Shown here one piece after another: positions 18,446 through 27,252 of a stretch of 64,000 nucleotides of DNA. Source of the DNA: Marinobacter santoriniensis NKSG1 (lineage in GTDB: Bacteria; Pseudomonadota; Gammaproteobacteria; Pseudomonadales; Oleiphilaceae). The DNA lies in the NCBI RefSeq assembly GCF_000347775.1, contig NZ_APAT01000015.1, positions 372,001 through 436,000 on the forward strand, written 5' to 3'. The notes below the pieces were generated by a model. It did not search any database. It was not told where the DNA came from and saw only the letters and a program-made list of their open reading frames with translations. Both the position numbers and the translations under genes were made by a program. Within the stretch, counting starts at the first letter, position 1. Each line of letters starts with the position of its first letter.

Positions 18446-19918
18446 TCAGCTGACGAAGATCAGCCCGACCAGTGCGTAACTGACCACGGTAACCACCACG
18501 ATCCCCATCAGGTTCAGGGCAAAGCCTGCGTGAATCATGTCGCCTATGGCCATATCACCACTGGAAAAGACGATGGCGTTGGGCGGCGTCGCCACTGGCA
18601 TCATGAAGGCGCAGCTGGCCGCAATGGCTGCCGGTACCGTCAGCAATACCGGCGGGAGACCCTGGGCCTGGGCCAGTGCACCCAGCAACGGCAGGAAGGC
18701 AGCAGCCGTGGCCGTATTACTGGTCACCTCGGTGAGAAAGATGATCACGGTAATGACCAGGGCCATAAGAGCCAATGTCGGGAGAATGCCGGCGGTTCCC
18801 AAAGCACCGGCAATCCAGGCCGCCGGCCCCGAACTGCTGATTACGCCAGCCATCGCGAGGCCGCCCCCGAACAGAAGGAGGACCCCCCAGGGCAATCCCT
18901 TGGCGGTATCCCAGTCCATCAGGAACTGCCCTTCCCGCACGTTGACCGGAATCAGGAACATCAGGATCGCTGCGGAAACCGCAATCCCCGTATCATTCAG
19001 CCAGGGCATCAGTGAATCCGACAGCAGGGGCCGGAGAATCCAGGCAGTAGCCGTAATGAGAAACACGACGGCCACCCACCTTTCGCCCCTGCCCATTGGC
19101 CCCAGAGACGTCAGCTCTTTCAGGATGAGCTCGCGACTGTCGCCACCGTCGGAAATCCCGTAATCCTTGCGGGTAAGCCACCACCAGGCCAGAAAAAGCA
19201 TAATGGCGGACACCGGCACGCCCACCAGCATCCACTGGGCAAAGCCGATGGACAATCCCACGGTTTCGTTCAGGTAAGCTGCCAGCAGGGCGTTCGGTGG
19301 CGTACCAATCAGGGTCGCAATTCCTCCGATACTGGCGGAATAGGCAATCGCCAGGAGCAGCGAGGTCGCATACCGACGAACTCCGTCGGAACGGGTCGAA
19401 CTGGCGGACTCCAGCATAGCAATGACGGATGCCCCAATCGGTAACATCATGATCGCCGTTGCGGTATTGCTCACCCACATGCTCAGGAAGGCGGTCGCAA
19501 GCATGAACCCGGCAATCTGCCGGCGTGGATTGCCACCTACCGCCTTCAGCGTCAGCAAGGCAATACGGCGATGGAGATTCCAGCGCTGCATCGCGAGACC
19601 CAGCGTAAAGCCACCGAGGAACAGAAAGATAATCGGATGGGCAAAAGGCTGGGTCGCGTCGGCAACAGACCCCAGGCCCAGCGCGGGCACCAGCACGATG
19701 GGCAACATGGCCGTCGCCGGAATCGGAATGGCTTCCGTACTCCACCAGGTCGCCATCATCAGCATCAGTCCCAGCGCCGCCCAGGCATCGTCGTCCAGAG
19801 TGCCGGGCGCCGGCAGCACCAGCACCATGACCAGGAATCCAACGCCGAGGACCAATCCGACCAGCCGACTGATCGCCAGGCCTTGTGAGGCCGTGTGCCC
19901 AGTATCGGTGTCAGCCAT
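18446..19918 (-). CDS. SLC13/DASS family sodium:anion symporter
   Basis: A 490-residue inner-membrane transporter of the divalent-anion:sodium symporter family, which imports dicarboxylates, citrate or sulfate. It has about 11-12 hydrophobic segments. The family's two substrate and sodium motifs appear as FLSMWVSNTATAIMMLPIGA and FLTEVTSNTATAAAFLPLLG, each with the SNT signature. The substrate cannot be read from sequence; C4-dicarboxylates are the commonest. It begins 33 bases after the DUF2238 gene and is probably the last gene of the minus-strand run headed by the DksA-like gene. Confidence 0.9.
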   Translation of the reverse strand: MADTDTGHTASQGLAISRLVGLVLGVGFLVMVLVLPAPGTLDDDAWAALGLMLMMATWWSTEAIPIPATAMLPIVLVPALGLGSVADATQPFAHPIIFLFLGGFTLGLAMQRWNLHRRIALLTLKAVGGNPRRQIAGFMLATAFLSMWVSNTATAIMMLPIGASVIAMLESASSTRSDGVRRYATSLLLAIAYSASIGGIATLIGTPPNALLAAYLNETVGLSIGFAQWMLVGVPVSAIMLFLAWWWLTRKDYGISDGGDSRELILKELTSLGPMGRGERWVAVVFLITATAWILRPLLSDSLMPWLNDTGIAVSAAILMFLIPVNVREGQFLMDWDTAKGLPWGVLLLFGGGLAMAGVISSSGPAAWIAGALGTAGILPTLALMALVITVIIFLTEVTSNTATAAAFLPLLGALAQAQGLPPVLLTVPAAIAASCAFMMPVATPPNAIVFSSGDMAIGDMIHAGFALNLMGIVVVTVVSYALVGLIFVS

Positions 19919-19951
19919 TAACCGTCTCCCCTGAAAAAGCGCGGAATACCC

Positions 19952-20572
19952 TCACGTTGCGGAGCTCACGTTCGCCAGCTGACGATCATGAAGGTTTCGC
20001 ATCAACAGAACAGCAAGCACAGCGCCCAGTAGCGCCCATCCCATGTCCGACTGCGTATCCCAGATATAACCCTGTGTTCCCAGGAAAGAATCCGCGGCCT
20101 CCTCACTGACGAGCGCCACCCACCACTCAATGAGTTCATAGAACGCACTGAGCGCCAGACAGAAGCACACCACAAAGAAGGCCGTCCAGCGAGGACGGGC
20201 AAACACGCCCAACCGGATCACGACCTCCCGGGCGATCATCGCGGGGATAAACCCCTGGGCGAAATGCCCCAACTTGTCATAGTTGTTGCGCTGCCAACCA
20301 AACCAGTCTCCGAGGTGATCGAACAGGGGCACCTCGGCATAGGTATAGTGGCCACCAATCATCAGAATGACGGAGTGGACAAGCACCAGCCAGTAGACCA
20401 GCGGTGTCAGCGGGAAACGCCGGTAGCTCCAGGCAACGACGACGAATCCGACGGCGGCCGGGAGAACTTCGAGGACCCACGTCATCCGGTCTTTCGGTGC
20501 AATACCCGACCAGATGAACGCCGTCAGGAAAAGAACTGTCCAGACTGCAATCGATGTCCGTTTCTGACTCAT
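19952..20572 (-). CDS. DUF2238 (YjdF-type) inner-membrane protein
   Basis: A 206-residue polytopic membrane protein of the DUF2238/YjdF family, with about six membrane helices. Its conserved features are GGHYTYAEVPLFDHLGDWFG and the central NNYDKLGHFAQGFIPA, whose D, H and Q residues recur in the family. Later comes FYELIEWWVAL and a QGYIWDTQSDMGWALLGA stretch with acidic residues in the membrane. No function is known. The start lies three bases after the stop of the HlyD-like gene, so it is almost certainly co-transcribed with the exporter. Confidence 0.85.
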   Translation of the reverse strand: MSQKRTSIAVWTVLFLTAFIWSGIAPKDRMTWVLEVLPAAVGFVVVAWSYRRFPLTPLVYWLVLVHSVILMIGGHYTYAEVPLFDHLGDWFGWQRNNYDKLGHFAQGFIPAMIAREVVIRLGVFARPRWTAFFVVCFCLALSAFYELIEWWVALVSEEAADSFLGTQGYIWDTQSDMGWALLGAVLAVLLMRNLHDRQLANVSSAT

Positions 20573-20575
20573 GAG

Positions 20576-21796
20576 TTACCGCACCCTTATGCTTGTACCA
20601 TCCTCAAGCTGCCGGTCGGGATGGCGAACCACCTGATCGCCCGCCGACAGCCCCTCCAGAATCTGTGTATCCAGGCCGTTGCTGCGTCCGGTTCGGACCG
20701 GGGTCCGAACGACCGTATCCCCCCGGGCGAGAAAGACATGGGACTCGCCCGCGTAATCAAAAATCGCCGATGACGGTACCGTCAGCACGTCATCGCCAGA
20801 CCAGAGTATAAAGCTGGCGTCCACTCGGTAACCGTCACCCAGAGACTGCCAGTCCTCGAACGGGCTGAGGATATCGGCCACCACCTGTACCCGCTGCTCT
20901 TCGACCCCCAATGCCGAAATGTCCTCGAAGCCCACCGGTTCAACCCGGCGCACGGCGCCCCTAAGGGTGACGCCGCCCCAACCGTCGAAACGCACCGGCA
21001 TGCCCGGCTTGAGCTTGACCGCATCGAAACTCAGAACATCCACGACCACCTCCAGTGCGGCGGGGTCTCCCACCTCAAGGATCGGATCGCCGGCCTGAAT
21101 CACCCCTTCACTTTCTCTTGCCACGGAGAGGACCGCTCCGTTGACCGGCGAATTCACCGTGACCCGGTCGCCACTGTCGTTTCCGTTCATCCTGGCTGCA
21201 GAAACATCAAGCCGGGTTCTCGCCGCTGCCAGTTCGTGGGCCATCACTTCTTCTTCAAACCTCGCTGACCGCAGCATGGCTTCGGCATGATCGGCGCTGG
21301 CCCGGGCCTGATCCAGCTGTTCACCGGAAACAAAACCGGTGGAGCCCCTGTCCGTCAGTGACTGCAGGCGAGCAAACTCCTGACGCGCCATCCGCGCTTC
21401 AGCCTCTGCCGCCGATACCTGCTGGCGTGCGGACTTCAGGGCCGAGGCGGCCGACTCTACCTTGGCTTGCGCCTCGGCACGGCTTCTTGCATCCAGGACC
21501 GCGGTCGGCATCGGATCGATCTCGGCGACGACATCACCCATCTTGATGGCATCGCCCACCTCCAGGGTCACGCGTCGGAGATAACCGGACACGGGAGTGG
21601 AAATGACATACCGATCCCTCACCCGGGTCTTGCCTTCCTCGGTCACCGTCACCTCCAACGGTCCTCTCTGGGCGACTGCAAGATCCACCCAGACCGGATC
21701 AGGCCGAAAGGTCAGAAACAACGCCCCTGCCGCCAACACGCCACAGACAATCCAAAACAGCCACTTACCCACTGCGTGCCTGACCTTATCCATCAC
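20576..21796 (-). CDS. HlyD-family periplasmic adaptor subunit
   Basis: A 406-residue membrane-fusion protein that links an inner-membrane exporter to the outer membrane. It has one N-terminal membrane anchor (about residues 13-28). A biotinyl-lipoyl half follows with GYLRRVTLEVGDAIKMGDVVAEIDP, then a long coiled-coil hairpin (about residues 100-200, alanine- and glutamate-rich). The second lipoyl half contains SPVNGAVLSV, and beta-barrel domains close the protein. The partner is the FtsX-type permease encoded 39 bases upstream, with the ATPase before it. No outer-membrane TolC-type gene is nearby. Confidence 0.88.
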   Translation of the reverse strand: MMDKVRHAVGKWLFWIVCGVLAAGALFLTFRPDPVWVDLAVAQRGPLEVTVTEEGKTRVRDRYVISTPVSGYLRRVTLEVGDAIKMGDVVAEIDPMPTAVLDARSRAEAQAKVESAASALKSARQQVSAAEAEARMARQEFARLQSLTDRGSTGFVSGEQLDQARASADHAEAMLRSARFEEEVMAHELAAARTRLDVSAARMNGNDSGDRVTVNSPVNGAVLSVARESEGVIQAGDPILEVGDPAALEVVVDVLSFDAVKLKPGMPVRFDGWGGVTLRGAVRRVEPVGFEDISALGVEEQRVQVVADILSPFEDWQSLGDGYRVDASFILWSGDDVLTVPSSAIFDYAGESHVFLARGDTVVRTPVRTGRSNGLDTQILEGLSAGDQVVRHPDRQLEDGTSIRVR

Positions 21797-21835
21797 TCGC
21801 CCTATACATCCCGATACTCCGCATTCTTCTCGTCT

Positions 21836-24211
21836 CTATTCCCGGGTTTTCAGCACCGCAATCAGATCCAGATTCCGTAACCGCCACCAGGCCACCAGCC
21901 CCGATACCAGGGCGGACACAATGACCACAGTCGCAGACACCCCCAGGGTCTGTCCGGTGATCGTCAGAGGAACCCGGTACAGTTCGGTTTCGAGCGCTCC
22001 AACGATAAGCCGGGCAAGACCCTGTCCAATCAGCCATCCCAGAGGAATGCCAACCGCCACGATGATCGCCATCTCTCCAAGAAGGATATGGGAAACCTCG
22101 TTGTGGGTATAACCCAGCACCCGCAAACTCGCCAACTCGCGTCCTTTTTCCGCCAGTGAAATCCGGATCGTGTTGTACATGACACCAAACGCGATCACCC
22201 CACCGAGAAGGCTGTTGAAGAACGTAAACGTGAGGAAGGTTTTTGCGAGCGTGTCATAAAAGCTGTCCAGCATCGCCTGACGAATACTGATCCCAAGCAC
22301 ACCAGGGGCCTCCCGGAGTTCCCGGTAGACACGGGCCCTGGCATCCGGATCCAGGTTGAGCAGGGCCTGATTGATGACCGGTCCATCCCCGGACGCACGG
22401 TTGAGGACATCCAGCCGAGCATAGGCACCGACTCCCACCAGCTCCGATGTAATTCCGGCCACCGGCATGGACATGGACTTTCGCTTGCCCTCAAGAAACT
22501 GCACCCGAACGTCATCTCCAACGTTCACGCCGAGGCGTCGGGCCAGAAAGTCGGTCAGCAACAGACCTTCGGTGGGCAACGGCACCGCCCGCATCTTCTG
22601 GTCCACCACAAATTGCAGACGGGCATCCTCGGGCATGCCAGTGACCGACCCTCGCCATTGGCGATGTTCATGGATCAGCCGGGCGGAAACAACACGACGT
22701 CCTTCCGCGTAGCGGACACCCGGCTGCTGCTGGAGGGTGTAGAGTGCGGACGCATTGCGCGGCTCTATAAACGACGCCGTGACATCCTGCTGCTGCACTC
22801 TCGCGAATTGCTGATGAACCATCAACGAGACCGAGTCGAACTGGAAGTTACCCACCAGAACGATGCCCGTGGCCATGGCCACCCCCATCACCGACAGCAC
22901 CGTACGACCGGGCCGCCGGATAAGCTGCCGGACAATCATTCGTGAAGGCTGGCTGAACCGGAGTGGTGTCAGAATACGCTCGACCCATCCGGTCCTGTAT
23001 CGCGTGGGCCCTTCCGGCCGCATGGCCTCGGCTGGCGGCAATGACGCTGCCTTGTGGATTGCCTGCCACCCACCGAGCCAGGCGACGCCAAGCGTGCCCG
23101 CCGTGAGCACGAGCAACCACCGAGGATCCATGCGAAACAGCAGACCTGGAAACCGGTAATAATCCATGTACATTTCGCCCATTGCCCGGCCTGTCCAGAC
23201 GCCGAGCAGCAGCCCCAGGAACAGGCCAATCACCGCAATGGTGAGTACCAGTTTGCTGTAATGCCAGCCAATCTGCCCGTTGGAATAACCGAAAGCCTTC
23301 AGAATCGCGATGATATCCCGCTGGGTATTGATCAATCGGTTGATAACCACGTTCAGAAGAAACATCGCCACTGTCATAAAGATCGCCGGAAACACCGTGG
23401 CCATGGTTTTCAGCTGACTCAGCTCATCATCCAGGAAACGGTGTGAAAACTGATCGGAACGGGCAAAAGCGCCGGTCACACCATAGCGGTCGAGCAAACG
23501 ATCAATGGCTTCAATCACGGAATTTTCAGAGGCTCCACGGTCGACCGTCAGAACCAGGCTGTTGAAGGCGCCTTTCATGTCCATGGCCGCCTCCAGGGAT
23601 TCCCGGCTCATCCATAACACGCCGTAGCGCTCATAGTCAGGCAACATACCGCCGGGCGGGATGGTGTAGATGAATTCCGGTGATTCCACAACGGCAGTGA
23701 CCGTGAGAACCTGCCGACGACCGTGGATAATGGCCCCAAACCGGTCTCCAGGCCGGAGATCGTGCGCATTGGCAAAACTGCCGATGATGGCCACTTCCTG
23801 GCTACGGCCGGGCCTTGGCAGATGGCCCTGGCGCACGTACAACTGATTGACAGCCGGCTGCCCCCGCGGCGGAAGTGAGACCAGGCGAGCGGAGACCGGC
23901 TCCGGGAAATCGGGCATTTCAAGCTTGGCTGCGCCCTCGACCCGTGCGCTGATCCGCTCGATACCGGGAATCGCAGCCACCTTCTCCACCATGGATCGGG
24001 GCGCCCGTTTCAGGTTGGCAAAGACATCGGCGAACCGGTATTGCTGGTAGTAATCCGCCCGTGTGACCATCAGAGAGGAATAGTTGGCGAGAGACATGAC
24101 GCACACGCCCACCCCGCCAGCAATCACCAGCGCAATGGCCAGCACCTGCCCCCGCATCTGCCAGAGTTCCCGACGGATTTTGGTATTCAGCGAGGCGGTT
24201 GACCGGATCAT
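21836..24211 (-). CDS. ABC exporter permease with two FtsX domains
   Basis: A 791-residue permease with N-terminal helix ALVIAGGVGVCVMSLANYSS, a large periplasmic domain, and an FtsX domain of three helices around residues 260-390. A fourth helix and second periplasmic domain follow (about 440-650), then another FtsX domain at the C-terminus (about 655-785). The duplicated FtsX layout is that of exporters paired with LolD-like ATPases and HlyD adaptors. The ATG at 24211 lies four bases after the ATPase stop and is preferred to an in-frame ATG inside the ATPase gene. The exported substrate is unknown; lipids, peptides or drugs are all possible. Confidence 0.88.
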   Translation of the reverse strand: MIRSTASLNTKIRRELWQMRGQVLAIALVIAGGVGVCVMSLANYSSLMVTRADYYQQYRFADVFANLKRAPRSMVEKVAAIPGIERISARVEGAAKLEMPDFPEPVSARLVSLPPRGQPAVNQLYVRQGHLPRPGRSQEVAIIGSFANAHDLRPGDRFGAIIHGRRQVLTVTAVVESPEFIYTIPPGGMLPDYERYGVLWMSRESLEAAMDMKGAFNSLVLTVDRGASENSVIEAIDRLLDRYGVTGAFARSDQFSHRFLDDELSQLKTMATVFPAIFMTVAMFLLNVVINRLINTQRDIIAILKAFGYSNGQIGWHYSKLVLTIAVIGLFLGLLLGVWTGRAMGEMYMDYYRFPGLLFRMDPRWLLVLTAGTLGVAWLGGWQAIHKAASLPPAEAMRPEGPTRYRTGWVERILTPLRFSQPSRMIVRQLIRRPGRTVLSVMGVAMATGIVLVGNFQFDSVSLMVHQQFARVQQQDVTASFIEPRNASALYTLQQQPGVRYAEGRRVVSARLIHEHRQWRGSVTGMPEDARLQFVVDQKMRAVPLPTEGLLLTDFLARRLGVNVGDDVRVQFLEGKRKSMSMPVAGITSELVGVGAYARLDVLNRASGDGPVINQALLNLDPDARARVYRELREAPGVLGISIRQAMLDSFYDTLAKTFLTFTFFNSLLGGVIAFGVMYNTIRISLAEKGRELASLRVLGYTHNEVSHILLGEMAIIVAVGIPLGWLIGQGLARLIVGALETELYRVPLTITGQTLGVSATVVIVSALVSGLVAWWRLRNLDLIAVLKTRE

Positions 24212-24215
24212 GACA

Positions 24216-24926
24216 TCACCACGCCAGCGTCCCCGGATCCTGGCGCTGATCATTGCGGGTCTCACCACTGATACGCCCGTCTGACACGGTGATCACGCGG
24301 TCAGCCATCGCCGCGATCGCTGCGTTGTGCGTAATGATTACGGTGGTGGTACCGGTTTCCCTATTGGCCTTGTCCAGCGCCTCCAGCACCAGTACGCCGG
24401 TCGCCGAATCGAGTGCGCCAGTGGGCTCGTCGCAAAGCAAAACCCGGGGCCGCTTGGCGATGGCACGAGCGATGGCAACCCGCTGCTGTTCGCCGCCGGA
24501 CAGCTGAGCGGGAAAGTGATCCATGCGGGGCTCGAGACCAACCATGGACAATGCCGCTTCGGGGGTCATCGGATCCGATGCAATCTCGGTAACGGCTGCG
24601 ACATTTTCCCGGGCGGTCAGGCTGGGAATCAGATTATAGAACTGAAAAACGAAACCCACGTGCTCGCGGCGGAAAGCCGTCAGCTCCGCTTCGCTGGCAT
24701 GGCTCAGATCGGTATCGAGATAGAAAACATCCCCGGAGGTCGGGACGTCCAGACCCCCCAGTATGTTCAGCAGGGTCGATTTGCCAGAGCCGGAGGCACC
24801 CAGCATGACCACCAACTCCCCCGGGAAAAGATCCAGATCCACCCCCCGAAGGGCGTGAACCTCAACGTCTCCCTGGTGGTAAACCTTGGTCAGCCCCCGG
24901 GTCCGGAAAACCGCGCTGGCATCCAT
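24216..24926 (-). CDS. ABC transporter ATP-binding protein, LolD/MacB type
   Basis: A 236-residue ATPase that powers the FtsX permease encoded just downstream. Motifs: Walker [10 protein letters not shown], the Q-loop in [18 protein letters not shown], signature [15 protein letters not shown], Walker [13 protein letters not shown], and the H-loop histidine in VIITHN. The residues after the Q-loop match the MacB/LolD subfamily. The ATG at 24926 (MDASAVF) avoids overlap with the preceding DksA-like gene; a start at 24965 is the alternative. Twenty-three bases separate it from that gene. Confidence 0.92.
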   Translation of the reverse strand: MDASAVFRTRGLTKVYHQGDVEVHALRGVDLDLFPGELVVMLGASGSGKSTLLNILGGLDVPTSGDVFYLDTDLSHASEAELTAFRREHVGFVFQFYNLIPSLTARENVAAVTEIASDPMTPEAALSMVGLEPRMDHFPAQLSGGEQQRVAIARAIAKRPRVLLCDEPTGALDSATGVLVLEALDKANRETGTTTVIITHNAAIAAMADRVITVSDGRISGETRNDQRQDPGTLAW

Positions 24927-24949
24927 ACCCGATTGTTCCGGATTTACCG

Positions 24950-25270
24950 TCAATCTTCCGCACAATCCACGCAGACGGTTGTGTAAGGCAGAACCTGGAG
25001 TCGGCGCGGATCGATTTCGGCACCACAGGACTCACACTGGTCACCCAGACCTGCGTCCATGCGCGCCAGCGCGTGTTCGATCTGCGCGAGTTCCGAGCGG
25101 GTTTCGGATTCCAGCGAATCCACCACCTCGTCGTTCTGGGTTTGTGTTGCCTGCTCCTCAAAATCCTTGTCCAGAGCCCCGGCCTCGCGATGCTGATGGG
25201 CCTCGTAGCGGGAAAGACGAGCTTTGAGGTCTGCCCTCAGGGTTTCCAGTTCCGATTTACGACTGCTCAT
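24950..25270 (-). CDS. DksA/TraR-type C4 zinc-finger protein
   Basis: A 106-residue protein with an N-terminal helical hairpin (residues about 1-75, with [22 protein letters not shown]) and a C-terminal C4 zinc finger, CESCG and CVDC. This is the layout of short DksA/TraR relatives that enter the RNA polymerase secondary channel. DksA itself is longer, near 150 residues, and has an acidic hairpin tip DxxDxA; that exact motif is not seen here. The ATG at 25270 has a strong ribosome-binding site (AAGGAG). The gene heads the exporter operon, which is an unusual setting. Confidence 0.85.
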   Translation of the reverse strand: MSSRKSELETLRADLKARLSRYEAHQHREAGALDKDFEEQATQTQNDEVVDSLESETRSELAQIEHALARMDAGLGDQCESCGAEIDPRRLQVLPYTTVCVDCAED

Positions 25271-25463
25271 GTCGATCACAACTCCTTTCGAATGCCCGTG
25301 GAAAATGATGATTACCCTAAAGCATAAGGTGATTTGTGGATTGATGCTTGTCAAAATCGCTCACAGCCTCTTTGGGCACAATCATAGGCGGGGTTCTGTG
25401 TCTTGCCCGCCAGACGCCACAAAACCCCGGTCAAAAACCATGCCAGAGCCGAAAGGAACCGTT

Positions 25464-27188
25464 ATGGGGCAGTCGCTCCCGCTGTCGAAAATCATGCATT
25501 CCGGCCTGCTGCTGCAGTGCCGACCGGAGACCACGGTTGCCGAGGCCGCGGCTCGCATGAGCGAACACAATGTGAGCTCGATTCTGGTTTCCGATGGCGG
25601 CAACATCGTCGGCATCTGGACAGAGCACGATGCGCTGGCGGTAGATTTTTCCGAACCCGGGCGGCTTGAGCAGCCCGTGAGCAACGTGATGAGTTCGCCG
25701 GTCCTGACCCTGCCCTACGATATGGATATCGGTGAAGCTGCCATGGCCTTCCGGGAAAGCGGGAAACGGCATTTTCTTGTCGTGGACCAGAACGAACACC
25801 CGATCGGCATTGTGTCCCAGACGGACATGGCTCTGAACCAGGGGCTCGAGCCCTACCTTCGCCTACGGGAAGTCCGTGCCGCCATCCCACACCCACCCAT
25901 TGTGGTAAGAGGAGAGATGCCGCTCTCTGATGTCGCCCGGCTCATGCACCGGCACCATGCCGACGCGGTGGTGGTCGATTGTGGCCCGGAAGGACTGGGA
26001 ATTCTGACCGAGCGGGACATTGTGCGACTCATCGGTCGTCACACCAGCAACACCCACGCAAATCTGCTCGCGACGCGCCCACTGCTGACCGTGAACGAGA
26101 ACGATCCGCTCATCCAGGCACGGGACATTCTTCTCGAGCACCGGATCCGCCACCTGGCCGTGGTGAACGACGATGATGAAGTCACCGGATTGATCGGCTA
26201 CAACGACATGCTGTCCGGCGCGGAGCAACTGTACCTTAATGATCTTCGCCAGGCTCTGGAACAGCGCGATGAGGCACTGGCCCGATCCCGACGCACGCTG
26301 CAGCTGGCCGAGCGGGTCATCGAGTCTTCCTTCGAAGGCATCATGATTACCGACAGCAACGTAAAGATCGAGTTCGTCAATCCGGCCTTCACCTATCTCA
26401 CCGGTTACCCCCCGGAAGAAGCCATCGGCAAGGGGCCTGACCTCCTGTCCTCGGGTCGGCATGACAGCGAATTCTATCAACGCATGTGGCAATCACTGAA
26501 AACCCAGGGCTACTGGCGAGGGGAGATCTGGAACCGTCGGAAAACCGGGGAACTGTACCTGGAACTGCTGACCATCACGGCCATCACCGACGATGAGGGA
26601 AACACCACCCACTACGCGGGCCTGTTTACCGACATTACCCAGAACCGGAAAAACGAGGAACAGATCCGCCAGTTGGCCTACTACGACGCACTGACCGGCG
26701 TTCCAAACCGGCGCCTGCTGGAAGACCGCCTGGAACACGCGATCCGACACGCCCATCGCAAGAGCTGCCGCCTCGCCGTCCTGTTTCTGGACCTGGATCA
26801 CTTCAAGACCGTAAACGACACCCATGGCCATGCCACCGGCGATGAACTGCTGGTGCAATTTACCCAGCGGGTCGGCGAATGCCTTCGGGAAGACGATACC
26901 CTCGCCCGCCTTGGGGGCGACGAATTCATTGTTCTTCTACCGGAGATCGAAGAACCGGAAGATGTGCGTATCGTGGCCGAACGATTGATCGAGCTGAACG
27001 GGCGTCCCTACCAGATCGATGGAGAGCCTGTGCAGGTCGGCTCAAGCATCGGTGTCAGCATCTACCCGGAGGACGGCTGCACCGCGGAAGAACTCCTCCA
27101 GGGGGCGGATGCCGCGATGTATCGATCCAAGCGGGATGGACGCAACCTTTACCGGTTGTTTACTCCAGACACGCCCCAATCCGCCTGA
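25464..27188 (+). CDS. diguanylate cyclase with four CBS motifs, PAS and GGDEF
   Basis: A 574-residue cytoplasmic signalling protein. Residues about 8-125 form a first CBS pair (SKIMHSGLLLQCRPETTV through VVDQNEHPIGIVSQTD) and 140-255 a second pair, the kind of module that binds adenine nucleotides. A linker helix leads to a PAS domain at about 285-400 (ESSFEGIMITDSNVKIEFVNPAF, with the PAC end GLFTDITQNRK). The GGDEF domain follows with DALTGVPNRRLL, the intact GGDEF at 484-488, and an RxxD inhibition site (REDD) before it. No EAL domain is present. The ATG at 25464 has an AAGGA box seven bases upstream; one at 25440 is possible. It is divergent from the DksA-like gene. Confidence 0.9.
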   Translation: MGQSLPLSKIMHSGLLLQCRPETTVAEAAARMSEHNVSSILVSDGGNIVGIWTEHDALAVDFSEPGRLEQPVSNVMSSPVLTLPYDMDIGEAAMAFRESGKRHFLVVDQNEHPIGIVSQTDMALNQGLEPYLRLREVRAAIPHPPIVVRGEMPLSDVARLMHRHHADAVVVDCGPEGLGILTERDIVRLIGRHTSNTHANLLATRPLLTVNENDPLIQARDILLEHRIRHLAVVNDDDEVTGLIGYNDMLSGAEQLYLNDLRQALEQRDEALARSRRTLQLAERVIESSFEGIMITDSNVKIEFVNPAFTYLTGYPPEEAIGKGPDLLSSGRHDSEFYQRMWQSLKTQGYWRGEIWNRRKTGELYLELLTITAITDDEGNTTHYAGLFTDITQNRKNEEQIRQLAYYDALTGVPNRRLLEDRLEHAIRHAHRKSCRLAVLFLDLDHFKTVNDTHGHATGDELLVQFTQRVGECLREDDTLARLGGDEFIVLLPEIEEPEDVRIVAERLIELNGRPYQIDGEPVQVGSSIGVSIYPEDGCTAEELLQGADAAMYRSKRDGRNLYRLFTPDTPQSA

Positions 27189-27210
27189 ACCAGGCTAAGG
27201 GAGATGGCAA

Positions 27211-27243
27211 CCAGAGCCCGGGCAATACAACGCCGGGCTCTGG
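27211..27243. terminator. hairpin between convergent GGDEF and lipase genes
   Basis: A perfect 11-base-pair inverted repeat, CCAGAGCCCGG / CCGGGCTCTGG, with an 11-base loop lies between the two convergent stop codons. There is no clear T-run on either side, so it may act as a bidirectional terminator or an end-protecting hairpin. Confidence 0.5.
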
Positions 27244-27252
27244 CCTCGGGGA

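Noticed and set aside
24950..25270. Assignment as DksA itself
   Set aside because: The protein is only 106 residues and the DxxDxA tip motif of DksA is not seen, so only DksA/TraR-type is supported.
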